Part shown: one piece after another, positions 1 to 6,528 of the stretch | Layout of the letters: every line of letters begins with the position of its first letter | Numbering within the stretch: position 1 is the first letter of the stretch | From: a virus | DNA length: 24,260 bases | Strand: one strand, 5' to 3' | IMG/VR virus record: IMGVR_UViG_3300047557_001771 | Location: 1-24,260 of that record | The notes under the pieces: generated by a model | Database searches by the model: none | What the model was told of the DNA's origin: nothing | The model's input: the letters and a program-made list of their open reading frames with translations, nothing else | Translations under genes and position numbers: made by a program

Positions 1-314
1 AGCGCCGAAAGTGTTTTCCCCGTACCCGGTTCTGAGAATACAAAAGCCCTGCGATGTAGTGTGAGGAAGGCAGACGTTTCAATCTGGTGCGCCATTGGCT
101 TATGCCGTCCCGGCCAAGCATACCTCGCTGTGATGGGCGACGGCACATTCTTGACGCCAAGATTCTTGAGTACTCTGACTTCATCTAAACCCCACTTGAC
201 TGCTACTTCATAAATTCCGTTTTCTTCGCTTACTACTTTACTCTTCGGAATAACGCTGTATTTATCAGGGTTGCGTGTCCGAAGCAACAACGCCTTGTTT
301 TCTATGATTTGCAT
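1..314 (-). CDS. DEAD/SNF2-like helicase, N-terminal part (cut by window edge)
   Basis: This is the first 104 codons of a minus-strand gene that continues beyond base 1. The start is the ATG at 314-312, preceded by a good ribosome-binding site (AAAGGAG, 6 bases away) and lying just after the stop of the upstream gene. A Walker A loop, SEPGTGKT, lies at about residues 94-101. About 20 residues upstream is a KPMAHQIET segment resembling the Q motif that precedes motif I in superfamily 2 helicases. The preceding ~70 residues are a variable N-terminal region. Phage SNF2-like or DEAD-like helicases of this layout sit beside polA and nuclease genes and act in replication or recombination. The helicase motifs after motif I are outside the window, so the exact subfamily is open; another P-loop ATPase is possible but less likely. 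Confidence 0.75.
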   Translation of the reverse strand, partial: MQIIENKALLLRTRNPDKYSVIPKSKVVSEENGIYEVAVKWGLDEVRVLKNLGVKNVPSPITARYAWPGRHKPMAHQIETSAFLTLHRRAFVFSEPGTGKTLSA

Positions 315-315
315 T

Positions 316-519
316 TTAATCTCCTTTGAGCTTCAGTATTTCTGTTACTCCTGCCCCTCCACCTGTTCCCACCCACTGCGATAATTCGTAGCGTAGGTAA
401 TCATTACGCATCAGCGTTTCAGCAATCTTGTTCCAATCTTCATCTAACTCAGGGCGTGCTACCCATTCATAACCAAACTTTAAATACCAAGCATCAGCAA
501 GCTGACTCGGTTCTATCAC
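316..519 (-). CDS. hypothetical protein, 67 aa
   Basis: A small open frame between the HNH-like gene and the helicase gene. It starts with GTG at 519-517, overlapping the TGA stop of the upstream gene (GTGA), so translation is probably coupled. The product is acidic and rich in aromatic residues in its first half (AWYLKFGYEWVARPELDEDW) and has a glycine run, GTGGGAG, near residue 52. I recognise no domain or signal peptide. Its place in a tightly packed replication operon and its clean overlap make it a credible gene. A role near replication is inference from context only. Confidence 0.65.
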   Translation of the reverse strand: MIEPSQLADAWYLKFGYEWVARPELDEDWNKIAETLMRNDYLRYELSQWVGTGGGAGVTEILKLKGD

Positions 520-746
520 TTGTTGTCCCCTTGATTTGCTTTCTTGCTGCGCAGACGCATGTTGCTTGGCGTGGACTTACCGCCTTTGCGTAACGGCTTG
601 ATGTGGTCAATGTCTTTCCCTGCACGATCAATTCCTTTTTTATCGTACATACGGCGAGCGCGTTGACGCTCATGCTGATCACTGCCTGGACCAGACTTTC
701 CGGTTTTAAGATCTTGTTGGTATTCTTTTTTATAGTCGCGTGCCAT
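516..746 (-). CDS. small HNH endonuclease-like protein
   Basis: A 76-residue basic protein. Its second half carries the short phage HNH-type motif: DIDHIKPLRKGG (about residues 45-56), then SNMRLRSKKAN ending in the N of the third motif block. The DH pair supplies the first catalytic histidine expected in the beta-beta-alpha metal fold, and the N..R..S..N tail fits the family. The N-terminal half, MARDYKKEYQQD and an RQRARRMYDKKG helix, is typical of a widespread group of tiny phage HNH proteins. The ATG at 746 has an AGGAG site. Family members may nick DNA during replication or packaging. There is no flanking Cys-x-x-Cys zinc pair, so it may bind DNA rather than cut it. The gene lies in the replication operon, with its stop overlapping the next GTG start. 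Confidence 0.75.
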   Translation of the reverse strand: MARDYKKEYQQDLKTGKSGPGSDQHERQRARRMYDKKGIDRAGKDIDHIKPLRKGGKSTPSNMRLRSKKANQGDNK

Positions 747-754
747 GACTGCTC

Positions 755-1417
755 CTAGTGTTTGGGGTTGAACTCACAACTTTTGACGGGGCACCAGCCG
801 CATAACGGCGTAGAGTTTGGGTTCCAAACGTTGTGTTCAAAAGCGGAAGAAAGCTTTGACACCCGTTCTCTGTATCGCCACCAATAGCCTTCGGCCTCAT
901 CTATAGACATCTTGTGCTTAAACATAGATTCTTTAACAACAAACAAAAGCGCGGAGTTAACCTGTCTTATGTGCGGGAAGTGGGCAAAGACTAAGAGTTC
1001 CATTAGCACTAACTGATCAGTGTCAGGGTACTTGTCATTCCCTGTCTTGTAGTCCACCACCCATGCTGTCAGATTATCATCGTCTACTATTAGTAAGTCA
1101 GCAATACCACGTACCCAAGCTTCTTCTGATTTGAAGTCACACGGTTTGAGCGATTCGGTCAGCGCCATCTCATGTTCTGGATACTTGCGCCCAGATTTAT
1201 TGAGCAGGGCTTCCATGATTGGCACCATGTATTTGTACTGCTCAGGTATCGGCGTGCCGTGACGAACATGATCTTCTGCAGCTTTGTGAACTTCTTTGCC
1301 GTATCGAATCTGTTCAGTCTCAGGCGTTGGGTACTTCTTCAGTATCTTGACTTCATGAAACCTGCGCGCGCAACCCTCAAAATCTTTGAGGGCGCTGTGT
1401 GACCATTTGACTTTCAA
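755..1417 (-). CDS. PD-(D/E)XK (RecB/Cas4-type) nuclease with possible Fe-S cysteines
   Basis: A 220-aa protein with the ordered motifs of the RecB/Cas4-like nuclease superfamily: GKEVH (H44), EHE (about 83), RGIADLLIVD (D107), VDYKTG (D122, K124) and a following Q135. Together these form the metal-dependent active site. One cysteine near the N terminus (C16) plus a C-terminal C206-x2-C209-x4-C214 matches the four-cysteine pattern that holds a 4Fe-4S cluster in Cas4/AddB-like nucleases. The start is TTG at 1417, overlapping the preceding TGA; no early ATG exists, and a GAGG site lies 5-6 bases upstream. Beside polA it probably acts as a recombination or replication exonuclease. There is no CRISPR array or cas gene nearby, so an adaptation role is not supported. 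Confidence 0.85.
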   Translation of the reverse strand: MKVKWSHSALKDFEGCARRFHEVKILKKYPTPETEQIRYGKEVHKAAEDHVRHGTPIPEQYKYMVPIMEALLNKSGRKYPEHEMALTESLKPCDFKSEEAWVRGIADLLIVDDDNLTAWVVDYKTGNDKYPDTDQLVLMELLVFAHFPHIRQVNSALLFVVKESMFKHKMSIDEAEGYWWRYRERVSKLSSAFEHNVWNPNSTPLCGWCPVKSCEFNPKH

Positions 1418-1716
1418 TCGAACCTCGCGGAAAGAATTGCTTTGTTTAGCCGTTCAGAAAACGCAGTTACGAACTTCTCATCGGCTTCTAACCTACTGTT
1501 CATGTCTTTCAGGATTGCATGGGTCAACTCATGCCAGAACGTATCGTAGATTTCTTCTTTCTTAAACCTTACGTCACGTACGTTGCTGTGAGTTGCTACT
1601 TCGATGACAGCGTTTTTGTAATGCGTTTTACCCATCATACCTTTGCGTTGCATGTACTTAACCTGATTAACGCCGTACCACTTGCTACCTACCTTGATCC
1701 TCTTCGGGATTCTCAC
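1414..1716 (-). CDS. HExxH zinc metallopeptidase-like protein (SprT-like)
   Basis: A 100-aa protein with a FWHELTHAILKDM segment. H62-E63-x-x-H66 is the zinc-binding and catalytic motif of gluzincin/SprT-type proteins, and E80 in the helix after it could be the third ligand. The N terminus (KRIKVGSKWYGVNQVKYM) forms beta strands typical of this small phage family, which consists of little more than the catalytic core. The start is GTG at 1716, overlapping the polA TGA, with GGAGATG upstream. The gene sits between polA and the nuclease gene. By analogy with SprT/Spartan proteins it might process proteins on DNA, but that is inference; the substrate is unknown. Confidence 0.7.
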   Translation of the reverse strand: MRIPKRIKVGSKWYGVNQVKYMQRKGMMGKTHYKNAVIEVATHSNVRDVRFKKEEIYDTFWHELTHAILKDMNSRLEADEKFVTAFSERLNKAILSARFD

Positions 1717-3674
1717 TTTGCATCTCCATAACGATTCGCATGCCCTATGTCTGCGTTTAATGGAATCCCCGGCATGTACTTGGGTTCCATAGTCATCTGC
1801 GCCAAGACCCAGTTTTTAGCTTCTTCAGCCTCCAACTCAGGGACTAGCGCCACCACCTCATCATGCACCGTCAGCACGCATGGATACCGCTTTTGAATCC
1901 GCAGCATGCCATCAGTCATGACGCACCGAGCCACCGCCTGAACGATGTTTTCAGTCAGTTTCCCGCCATACAACTTCTTCTCATCCTCACCATACGTCCA
2001 CTGCATACGGCCTTGTTCGTCTGGTGTGCCTTTCAAATTTGGGTAGCGTAACGCTAGCCCACTAGGAAGAATAATCTTCTCTTTAGCAAACGTCAAGCAT
2101 TTATGTTTGTACTCCATGCCATTAACCAGACTGCGCTTGATGAGCGCGTCGCAGATCTCCCAGAATGTTCTAACAGGAGCCGCCGCATCTCTGTATTTAT
2201 CAATTATCTTTTTAGCCGCCACTGCATGAATTACCAACTCCGCGCTGGTGCATGTGTGCGGTATGTCTTTCAGGCGTTCTATGTACGGTTCGTATGAGAT
2301 GAACTTGTGGTAATACTCTTTATCTACACCAGCTTGCTTGGCAAACTCTTTGTCATATCGAATCGGTTTTGCCCCGAGAAAGCCAGTCAACAACTGCGCC
2401 GCAAACGATGCCCAGCCCAGACCATAACCCGCGCCCAACAGTGCAGACTTGGCAGACTGCCGTAGATCAGGATGGCTATCCTTGGTCATGCCAGGCACGC
2501 CGAACATCTGCGCGCCAAACTGTGCGTAAGGGTCTTGGCCTGATTTAAAAATATCTAGTAGGACATCGTAGTCCGCGAGATACGCCAGCACCCTTGGCTC
2601 TATCTGTGATAAGTCACAGACAACAAGCGTATAACCTTGCGGGGCCATGATCGACTTGCGTAGGAACGAACCCCTTTTGAGGTTTTGTAAGTTAAGTCCA
2701 GAACCTTTTGACGCAGACCAACGTCCGGTGTGTGCCCCGTAATAGTTAAGGGGAACTGGGAGTTGCCCACGTTGCGCAATATCCAAAAAGCGCTGGGCAC
2801 GTGTTCTCTCCAGCGTGGATTTAACGGACAGCCTCGCTTCACAAAGGAGCGCCACATCCTCACGCTCTGAGTTGAGTAACGCTTGGAAATGAGCATCGTT
2901 TTTTGCAAGTGCAAGCGTTCGCTCTCCTGTGGTCTTTGAAATCTTCGTAGGCGCATCCACGCCAAGTCCACGAAGCAACTCCGCAAACTTCGGGTTGCTG
3001 GCGAGTTCGGCTTCCTGCACATCAAGCCGTTGTAAAAGATCATTACGTTTCGTCGCTTCCTCTGATATAGCTTCACCAAGCATCTCCTGATCTAGTTCTA
3101 ATACGGCATTGGTAAACATCTTTAGCGTAAGGTCTATGAGGCGTAGTTCTTTAGTAGGGTAGCCCTCACGCAAGCGATTGAATACTTCTTCACAAAGGTA
3201 CGTGTCGTGCTTGCAGTACTCAGCAAGTTCAGCCTCAACTTCTTCTGGCAGATCAACTAATCCTGATGTGCTATGCACAGCCGCGCCCTTGGGTGGCAGG
3301 CCAAACTCGGCAGCTAACTTTGCCAAGCTATTACCCGCTTCTACCCCACGCAAAGCACGCGCCATTGAGAGCGAATCAAAGATAAAGCAGGGTTTGATTC
3401 CGTACACCCACGACAGAATGGCGACATCGAATTGTGCGTTGTGCGCCAGCACAGCGGTCTTTGACCAATCAAATGAACCTAGTACATCAGGAAGATCTGC
3501 ATGAGATACCCAAACAATGCCGTCCACTCCGTAAGTTTTAATGCAACAACCAAATGCTTTGAAGCGTGGATCGCGTATGTATTGCTCCGTTGTCATCTTT
3601 GACAGCGTGTATTCTTTTGCATCCCATCTGGTTTCAAAATCTAGGACCAGTATCTGTTCGTATGGTTGACTCAA
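1713..3674 (-). CDS. polA: DNA polymerase I (family A) with 3'-5' exonuclease domain
   Basis: A 653-aa replicative polymerase. The N-terminal DnaQ/DEDDy-like exonuclease is complete: LDFET (D12, E14), AHNAQFD (N79, D83) and YCKHD (Y153, D157). The polymerase domain has TGRWS (316-320), motif A DLSQIEPR (D354, E359), motif B RQSAKSALLGAGYG (R405, K409, Y417) and motif C VHDE (H604, D605). The 5'-3' nuclease domain of bacterial Pol I is absent, as usual for phage enzymes. The residue aligned with E. coli F762 / Taq F667 is Leu413. The start is TTG at 3674, overlapping the upstream TGA, with AGGA 7 bases before it. The first downstream ATG would remove the exonuclease I motif, so TTG is well supported. 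It should synthesise phage DNA with the adjoining helicase and nucleases. Confidence 0.95.
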   Translation of the reverse strand: MSQPYEQILVLDFETRWDAKEYTLSKMTTEQYIRDPRFKAFGCCIKTYGVDGIVWVSHADLPDVLGSFDWSKTAVLAHNAQFDVAILSWVYGIKPCFIFDSLSMARALRGVEAGNSLAKLAAEFGLPPKGAAVHSTSGLVDLPEEVEAELAEYCKHDTYLCEEVFNRLREGYPTKELRLIDLTLKMFTNAVLELDQEMLGEAISEEATKRNDLLQRLDVQEAELASNPKFAELLRGLGVDAPTKISKTTGERTLALAKNDAHFQALLNSEREDVALLCEARLSVKSTLERTRAQRFLDIAQRGQLPVPLNYYGAHTGRWSASKGSGLNLQNLKRGSFLRKSIMAPQGYTLVVCDLSQIEPRVLAYLADYDVLLDIFKSGQDPYAQFGAQMFGVPGMTKDSHPDLRQSAKSALLGAGYGLGWASFAAQLLTGFLGAKPIRYDKEFAKQAGVDKEYYHKFISYEPYIERLKDIPHTCTSAELVIHAVAAKKIIDKYRDAAAPVRTFWEICDALIKRSLVNGMEYKHKCLTFAKEKIILPSGLALRYPNLKGTPDEQGRMQWTYGEDEKKLYGGKLTENIVQAVARCVMTDGMLRIQKRYPCVLTVHDEVVALVPELEAEEAKNWVLAQMTMEPKYMPGIPLNADIGHANRYGDAK

Positions 3675-3919
3675 TTTAAAATCCTATCCTTATGCATATC
3701 TTCAATTGCATCCTTGATGTGACCCATGACAGACTCCATAGCGTTATCTAGCATTGCCACGGCACTACCTGGACTTGTGTTCAGCGTGAGCATACGAAAG
3801 TCACCTAGTTTTTTGTCATACATAATGACAATTGCTAAGTGATCGTCGTTGTCAACATCAAACTTGTCAAACATGTGTTTGACTTTATCCATAGCTTCTT
3901 GCTTAGTTGTATCTTTCAT
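3671..3919 (-). CDS. hypothetical protein, 82 aa
   Basis: A short acidic protein encoded directly before polA, whose TTG start overlaps its stop. It is predicted to have an N-terminal helix rich in Lys/Asp (MDKVKHMFDKFDVDNDDH), two beta strands (LAIVIMYDKK and FRMLTLNT) and a C-terminal helix (AMLDNAMESVMGHIKDAIED). The start overlaps the end of the VRR-NUC gene. I do not recognise the family. A perfect GTCAAAC-N4-GTTTGAC inverted repeat lies inside the gene at 3866-3883. Coupling to polA suggests a replication accessory, but nothing in the protein shows this. Confidence 0.7.
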   Translation of the reverse strand: MKDTTKQEAMDKVKHMFDKFDVDNDDHLAIVIMYDKKLGDFRMLTLNTSPGSAVAMLDNAMESVMGHIKDAIEDMHKDRILN

Positions 3920-4202
3920 AGCGTTCTTTCAAGTAAGTTTCTAAGAGATTTAAGTTCTCTTCGTTGATGACAAACGCATGTCCTTTAGCCTTTCTAATTT
4001 TTTCAATCTCTGCTTCCTGAATGGCTGTTGTCTTACCCTTTCCCGCCTTGCACTCAACAGCGAAATACTGACCGCTGTGACAACCAACAATGTCAGGAAT
4101 ACCAGCACGCCCAAAAGCACCCATAGCAGGGAAGAAATAGTAAGCGCCATATTTTTTCAGTAGCTCCGCAACTTTCTTTTTAACTTTGCCTTCAGGTGTC
4201 AC
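3903..4202 (-). CDS. VRR-NUC domain nuclease
   Basis: A 99-aa stand-alone VRR-NUC protein. This is a PD-(D/E)XK fold found in phage and in FAN1-type structure-specific nucleases. Visible motifs are GRAGIPDIVG (D37), FAVECKAGKGKT (E50, K52) and the following helix with Q62, then HAFVINEEN as the last strand. The length is that of the minimal domain. The start is GTG at 4202, overlapping the upstream TGA, with a strong GAGGAGG ribosome site 7 bases before it. The family cleaves branched DNA or Holliday-like junctions, so a role in resolving replication intermediates fits the neighbouring polA and helicase. The direct substrate is inferred. Confidence 0.9.
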   Translation of the reverse strand: MTPEGKVKKKVAELLKKYGAYYFFPAMGAFGRAGIPDIVGCHSGQYFAVECKAGKGKTTAIQEAEIEKIRKAKGHAFVINEENLNLLETYLKERYERYN

Positions 4203-4408
4203 AGCAGTGCCTCCTCAAATTCAAGTACCTGTTTTTTTCGCTTGGGCTTTGGAAGAACGATTAACTTCATCCAAGGCTGCATCCACCGCTTGGCTTCCTC
4301 CTTCGTCCAAAACATCCGCAAGGGACCGCACTCGTCCATCACCTGATACCTTGGCTCGTCGGGCGCAGGCGTGACAAATCCAATACAAACTTTCACCTTG
4401 GCTACCAT
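4199..4408 (-). CDS. hypothetical protein, 69 aa
   Basis: I choose the ATG at 4408 because GGAGGA lies 7 bases upstream; an in-frame ATG at 4435 would add 9 residues but has no comparable site. The stop overlaps the GTG of the VRR-NUC gene. The product begins MVAKVKVCIGFVTPAPD and contains GPLRMFWTKEEAKRWMQPW followed by a strand and a Lys/Pro tail, a compact alpha/beta pattern seen in small phage accessory proteins. No catalytic residues are evident. Most of it is encoded in a different frame of the same DNA as the zinc-ribbon-like gene at 4221-4469. Both frames have their own good ribosome sites. Confidence 0.65.
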   Translation of the reverse strand: MVAKVKVCIGFVTPAPDEPRYQVMDECGPLRMFWTKEEAKRWMQPWMKLIVLPKPKRKKQVLEFEEALL

Positions 4409-4469
4409 GAACAATTCCTCCCTCACGCTCTCCATGCGTGCTTTGACAGAGCTTGCACCATCTAATCAT
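4221..4469 (-). CDS. putative zinc-ribbon protein overlapping the next gene
   Basis: An 82-aa frame whose ATG at 4469 overlaps the TGA of the upstream gene (ATGA) and has GGAAGA as a ribosome site. The first 40 residues contain two Cys-x-x-Cys knuckles, C5/C8 (WCKLCQ) and C32/C35 (ICHACARRAK), with a 23-residue spacer: a plausible one-zinc ribbon. The rest is encoded in the same DNA as the 69-aa gene in another frame and looks less structured (Ala/Asp/Gly/Ser-rich). Either both are real and overlap by about 190 bases, or a frameshift has fused or split an ancestral gene. The first 60 bases are unique to this frame. Confidence 0.5.
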   Translation of the reverse strand: MIRWCKLCQSTHGEREGGIVHGSQGESLYWICHACARRAKVSGDGRVRSLADVLDEGGSQAVDAALDEVNRSSKAQAKKTGT

Positions 4470-4669
4470 CTTTTCTTCCCATAAAAAAATTCATTACCCA
4501 CTTTACTTCGAGTTGCTAGTCCAGCAAAAACAAAATGCTCAAGTGCTCGTCGTGCGTGCATTTCGTTTGTTGGCACCCCAAGTACTGCTTGCTTAATCGT
4601 AACTAAAGTTTTACGTCTGTCAAAGTATTTCCAAACTTTTTCATACTCCGGCGGTATGTTAACGGGCAT
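4466..4669 (-). CDS. small winged-helix-like DNA-binding protein
   Basis: A 67-aa protein from the ATG at 4669. A TTG at 4705 would add 12 residues, so the start is not certain. Predicted order: a helix (EYEKVWKYFDRR), a second helix (TIKQAVLGV), a recognition-like helix (NEMHARRALEHFVFAGL) and a beta-hairpin wing (ATRSKVGNEFFYGKKR). This matches a minimal winged helix, as in phage or archaeal regulators, though no family is recognised. Its stop overlaps the start of the zinc-ribbon-like gene. It could regulate the operon or assist replication; both are inference. Confidence 0.55.
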   Translation of the reverse strand: MPVNIPPEYEKVWKYFDRRKTLVTIKQAVLGVPTNEMHARRALEHFVFAGLATRSKVGNEFFYGKKR

Positions 4670-4868
4670 TTTGTTTATTCCATTCCTTTCTGTTTTGTTG
4701 TCCAACCCACAACCCCGCGCACCGCATCTCTAGTTCTTCTGATGGGGGATCAGACTTCAGGGCGTAGTTCATACCTACCCTGAATCCTTCAGCGTGGGCC
4801 TTGTCGATACGATAATCAACGAAGAGCCACAGCACGCCAATGAGAGAGCCAAGTAACAAGATCTTCAT
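4659..4868 (-). CDS. small membrane-anchored or secreted protein, 69 aa
   Basis: Begins with MKILLLGSLIGVLWLFVDYR, a single hydrophobic segment of about 16 residues that serves as a signal anchor or signal peptide, followed by a soluble tail with AEGFRVGMNYALK and two tryptophan/cysteine-containing stretches (RCAGLWVGQQN). An alanine-rich site (AHAEG) near residue 25 might allow cleavage. The ATG at 4868 overlaps the upstream TGA and has GGAGAAGA close before it. No lysis family is recognisable. It may be an inner-membrane or periplasmic protein acting on the host envelope. Confidence 0.6.
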   Translation of the reverse strand: MKILLLGSLIGVLWLFVDYRIDKAHAEGFRVGMNYALKSDPPSEELEMRCAGLWVGQQNRKEWNKQNAR

Positions 4869-5098
4869 TCTTCTTCTCCAAGATCACATTTAGCGCCAGC
4901 TTCATAACCTTTAGTCCATGCGCGTTGCCAGCACAGACACCACAGATCGTAATAGCCACCACCGAGAGGAAACTTAAACTCTGGATCGTTGTGCATTTCA
5001 AACAAATCCTTCACATCTTTGCGTTTAATAAAGGCTTCCCAAGACTTGTCACGGTCAATGTTTTTTAGGGGGATGTCATCAAACAGTCCTTTTTTCAT
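4865..5098 (-). CDS. hypothetical protein, 77 aa
   Basis: The ATG at 5098 has AAAGGAGAAG upstream and the stop overlaps the next ATG. The protein is soluble and has a distinctive central part with a GGGYYDLWCLCWQRAW segment (about residues 46-61), then KGYEAGAKCDLGEEE. The Cys-x-Cys and later Cys could bind a metal, but the pattern is too short to claim it. The W..AW.KGYEAG pattern is common in small phage proteins that precede membrane-anchored partners. Function unknown. Confidence 0.65.
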   Translation of the reverse strand: MKKGLFDDIPLKNIDRDKSWEAFIKRKDVKDLFEMHNDPEFKFPLGGGYYDLWCLCWQRAWTKGYEAGAKCDLGEEE

Positions 5099-5129
5099 GT
5101 GTTCTTCTCCTTTAGTTCACGGTCTGTCA

Positions 5130-5336
5130 TCACATCCTCCGCTGACAGTTAAACGCTTGCGTACCTACACGAAATGACCCTGAGTAACGGCAATCTTCAA
5201 TGATGTCCGTCTGTCTATACAACACTCCTATCAGTATCCCAAGCACTAGCGCAATCACAACACCAAGAGACTCGGCCCATACGGCTTTGATCCAAGCCTT
5301 CATCTTCCTCCATTCGATTAGTGGGTGTCCGTTCAT
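5130..5336 (-). CDS. single-pass membrane protein, 68 aa
   Basis: The ATG at 5336 is chosen because its A overlaps the preceding gene's TGA (ATGA) and GGGAAGGGAG lies upstream. The longer in-frame form from 5399 would be coded inside the winged-helix gene. A basic, Trp-rich N terminus (WRKMKAWIKAVWAES) leads into a transmembrane helix, LGVVIALVLGILIGVLY (about residues 28-44 counted from this start). A short tail with two cysteines (DCRYSG...FNCQRR) follows, probably periplasmic if positive-inside holds; the cysteines could pair there. It resembles small phage inner-membrane proteins generally, with no specific lysis motif. Confidence 0.6.
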   Translation of the reverse strand: MNGHPLIEWRKMKAWIKAVWAESLGVVIALVLGILIGVLYRQTDIIEDCRYSGSFRVGTQAFNCQRRM

Positions 5337-5635
5337 GGCTGGCTCCCTTCCCAATCGGTCAGATACTTCATGCCTTGTTCGGTTACTTGGATGTAGCACT
5401 TGCGCCCGTCTTTATCGTTGTCGTGTTTAACTTCTCGCACAAAGCCAAGCTTTTTGAGTTGTCCCAATTTTTTATGGGTTGTAGCTGGTGACGATACTTT
5501 GTCTTTGGCGCACTCGTCAACAATGGTCTGCGTGGGTGTTGGCTTGGGGAAATCGCTCAACAGATCTAACACGCAGTCCATTACAAAGTCAGACGCTGTG
5601 CTTCGTTGCAACTGCAAAACTTTTAGTGGTCTCAT
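5333..5635 (-). CDS. winged-helix (MarR-like) transcription regulator candidate
   Basis: A 100-aa protein with a clear winged-helix pattern: helix (FVMDCVLDLLSDF), helix (TQTIVDECAKDK), recognition helix (SPATTHKKLGQLKKLGFV, about residues 49-66), then a wing with charged turn (REVKHDNDKDGRKCYIQV) and a last helix (TEQGMKYLTDW). This order is that of MarR and related regulators, though it lacks the dimerisation helices of full-length MarR (about 140 aa). The ATG at 5635 has a GAGG site. It could bind one of the palindromic operators elsewhere in the window; that link is inference only. Confidence 0.7.
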   Translation of the reverse strand: MRPLKVLQLQRSTASDFVMDCVLDLLSDFPKPTPTQTIVDECAKDKVSSPATTHKKLGQLKKLGFVREVKHDNDKDGRKCYIQVTEQGMKYLTDWEGSQP

Positions 5636-5643
5636 ATCTAGCC

Positions 5644-6516
5644 TCAGAAGTTAAACTTGTCCATAATCTCAGCAACCTGAGTCCTAACTTCCGTCCGAGC
5701 GTCATCATGCTTACGCAGATCATCGACATCAACACTACGCAAGACAGACTCCAGCTTGGCACGAGCAGCCTCCAAGTCAGGGTCGTTGGTCAAGTTCAGA
5801 GCAACGAGAGCCTCACACAACTCCAGCCCACCCTCGACGAGCGAGTTATGGATGCGAGACTTCGACACCTTGCCATTGATCTCCTCTACCTTCAGACGCT
5901 CCATCATGCGCTCCAGATGCGACTTCAAACGATCTCGTGCATCCTTCATCGCTGACTCAATGCGCTCATCAGCTAACTTAGCCAGCTTGGCCTGCAGTTC
6001 TTCCTGCGCTTCGTTACCAACATCTACACGAAAGTCACCAGCTTTGGGCACAGGCATGTAGTTCAGACGGAAGTCAAACTTGCGCGAGATAGCATCAGCC
6101 GTTGGGTATTCGTATCTGTTAAACATGTCACCAAGAGCCATAGCCTGCGCCGTAATCAGCGTGGGGTAAACATCCACAAACTTGTTAACCAACTCTGTGA
6201 ACTCGTCTTGGTATTGACCCATGCGATCATTGAACTTCATAAAACTTTTCGTGGGCAAGAGCCGGATGCCTGTATCAGACCACGGCAGAGTATTCTCATA
6301 AACATACAAACGGATGGCACCAACTAACTGTTGGATAACTTCTAACTCTTGACGGCCAGCCAGCAAGTGTTTGTTGACACGCGCGGCGTCTTTAGCAACG
6401 GCGCCTTTGCCGTAAATAACTTCGTCAGTCACAGTGCGGTCAAGTCTGCGTGCAGTCCACACGGATGCGTTGAACTCAACAAGCAACGAACAGGTATCAA
6501 TGTTGTATCTAGTCAT
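5644..6516 (-). CDS. coiled-coil partner protein of the AAA+/VWA block (DUF3150-like)
   Basis: A 290-aa, mostly helical protein, last in the block that follows the MoxR ATPase and VWA genes. The N-terminal third has mixed helices with W and DR/RV-rich charge clusters. The middle (about 95-150) contains EFTELVNKFVDVYPTL. From about 165 there is a long charged helix (ELQAKLAKLADERIESAMKD and RLKSHLERMMERLKVEE) likely to form a coiled coil. Phage MoxR/VWA loci often carry a third protein of this size and helical make-up, commonly annotated DUF3150; I place this one there from memory, not from a search. The ATG at 6516 has AAAGGAGATAC upstream. No enzymatic motif is visible. It is probably an adaptor or substrate of the ATPase. 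Confidence 0.6.
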   Translation of the reverse strand: MTRYNIDTCSLLVEFNASVWTARRLDRTVTDEVIYGKGAVAKDAARVNKHLLAGRQELEVIQQLVGAIRLYVYENTLPWSDTGIRLLPTKSFMKFNDRMGQYQDEFTELVNKFVDVYPTLITAQAMALGDMFNRYEYPTADAISRKFDFRLNYMPVPKAGDFRVDVGNEAQEELQAKLAKLADERIESAMKDARDRLKSHLERMMERLKVEEINGKVSKSRIHNSLVEGGLELCEALVALNLTNDPDLEAARAKLESVLRSVDVDDLRKHDDARTEVRTQVAEIMDKFNF

Positions 6517-6528
6517 TTTGTATCTCCT

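Noticed and set aside
755-1417. Cas4 of a CRISPR system
   Set aside because: No repeats, no cas1/cas2 and a phage replication context; a stand-alone phage nuclease is the better reading.
2600-3079. 159-aa frame inside polA in another register
   Set aside because: It lies fully inside polA on the same strand, has no ribosome site and shows no domain, so it is a shadow.
3866-3883. GTCAAAC-ATGT-GTTTGAC inverted repeat
   Set aside because: It resembles the family B operators but its centre is longer, and it lies inside a coding gene with no promoter nearby, so it is probably chance.
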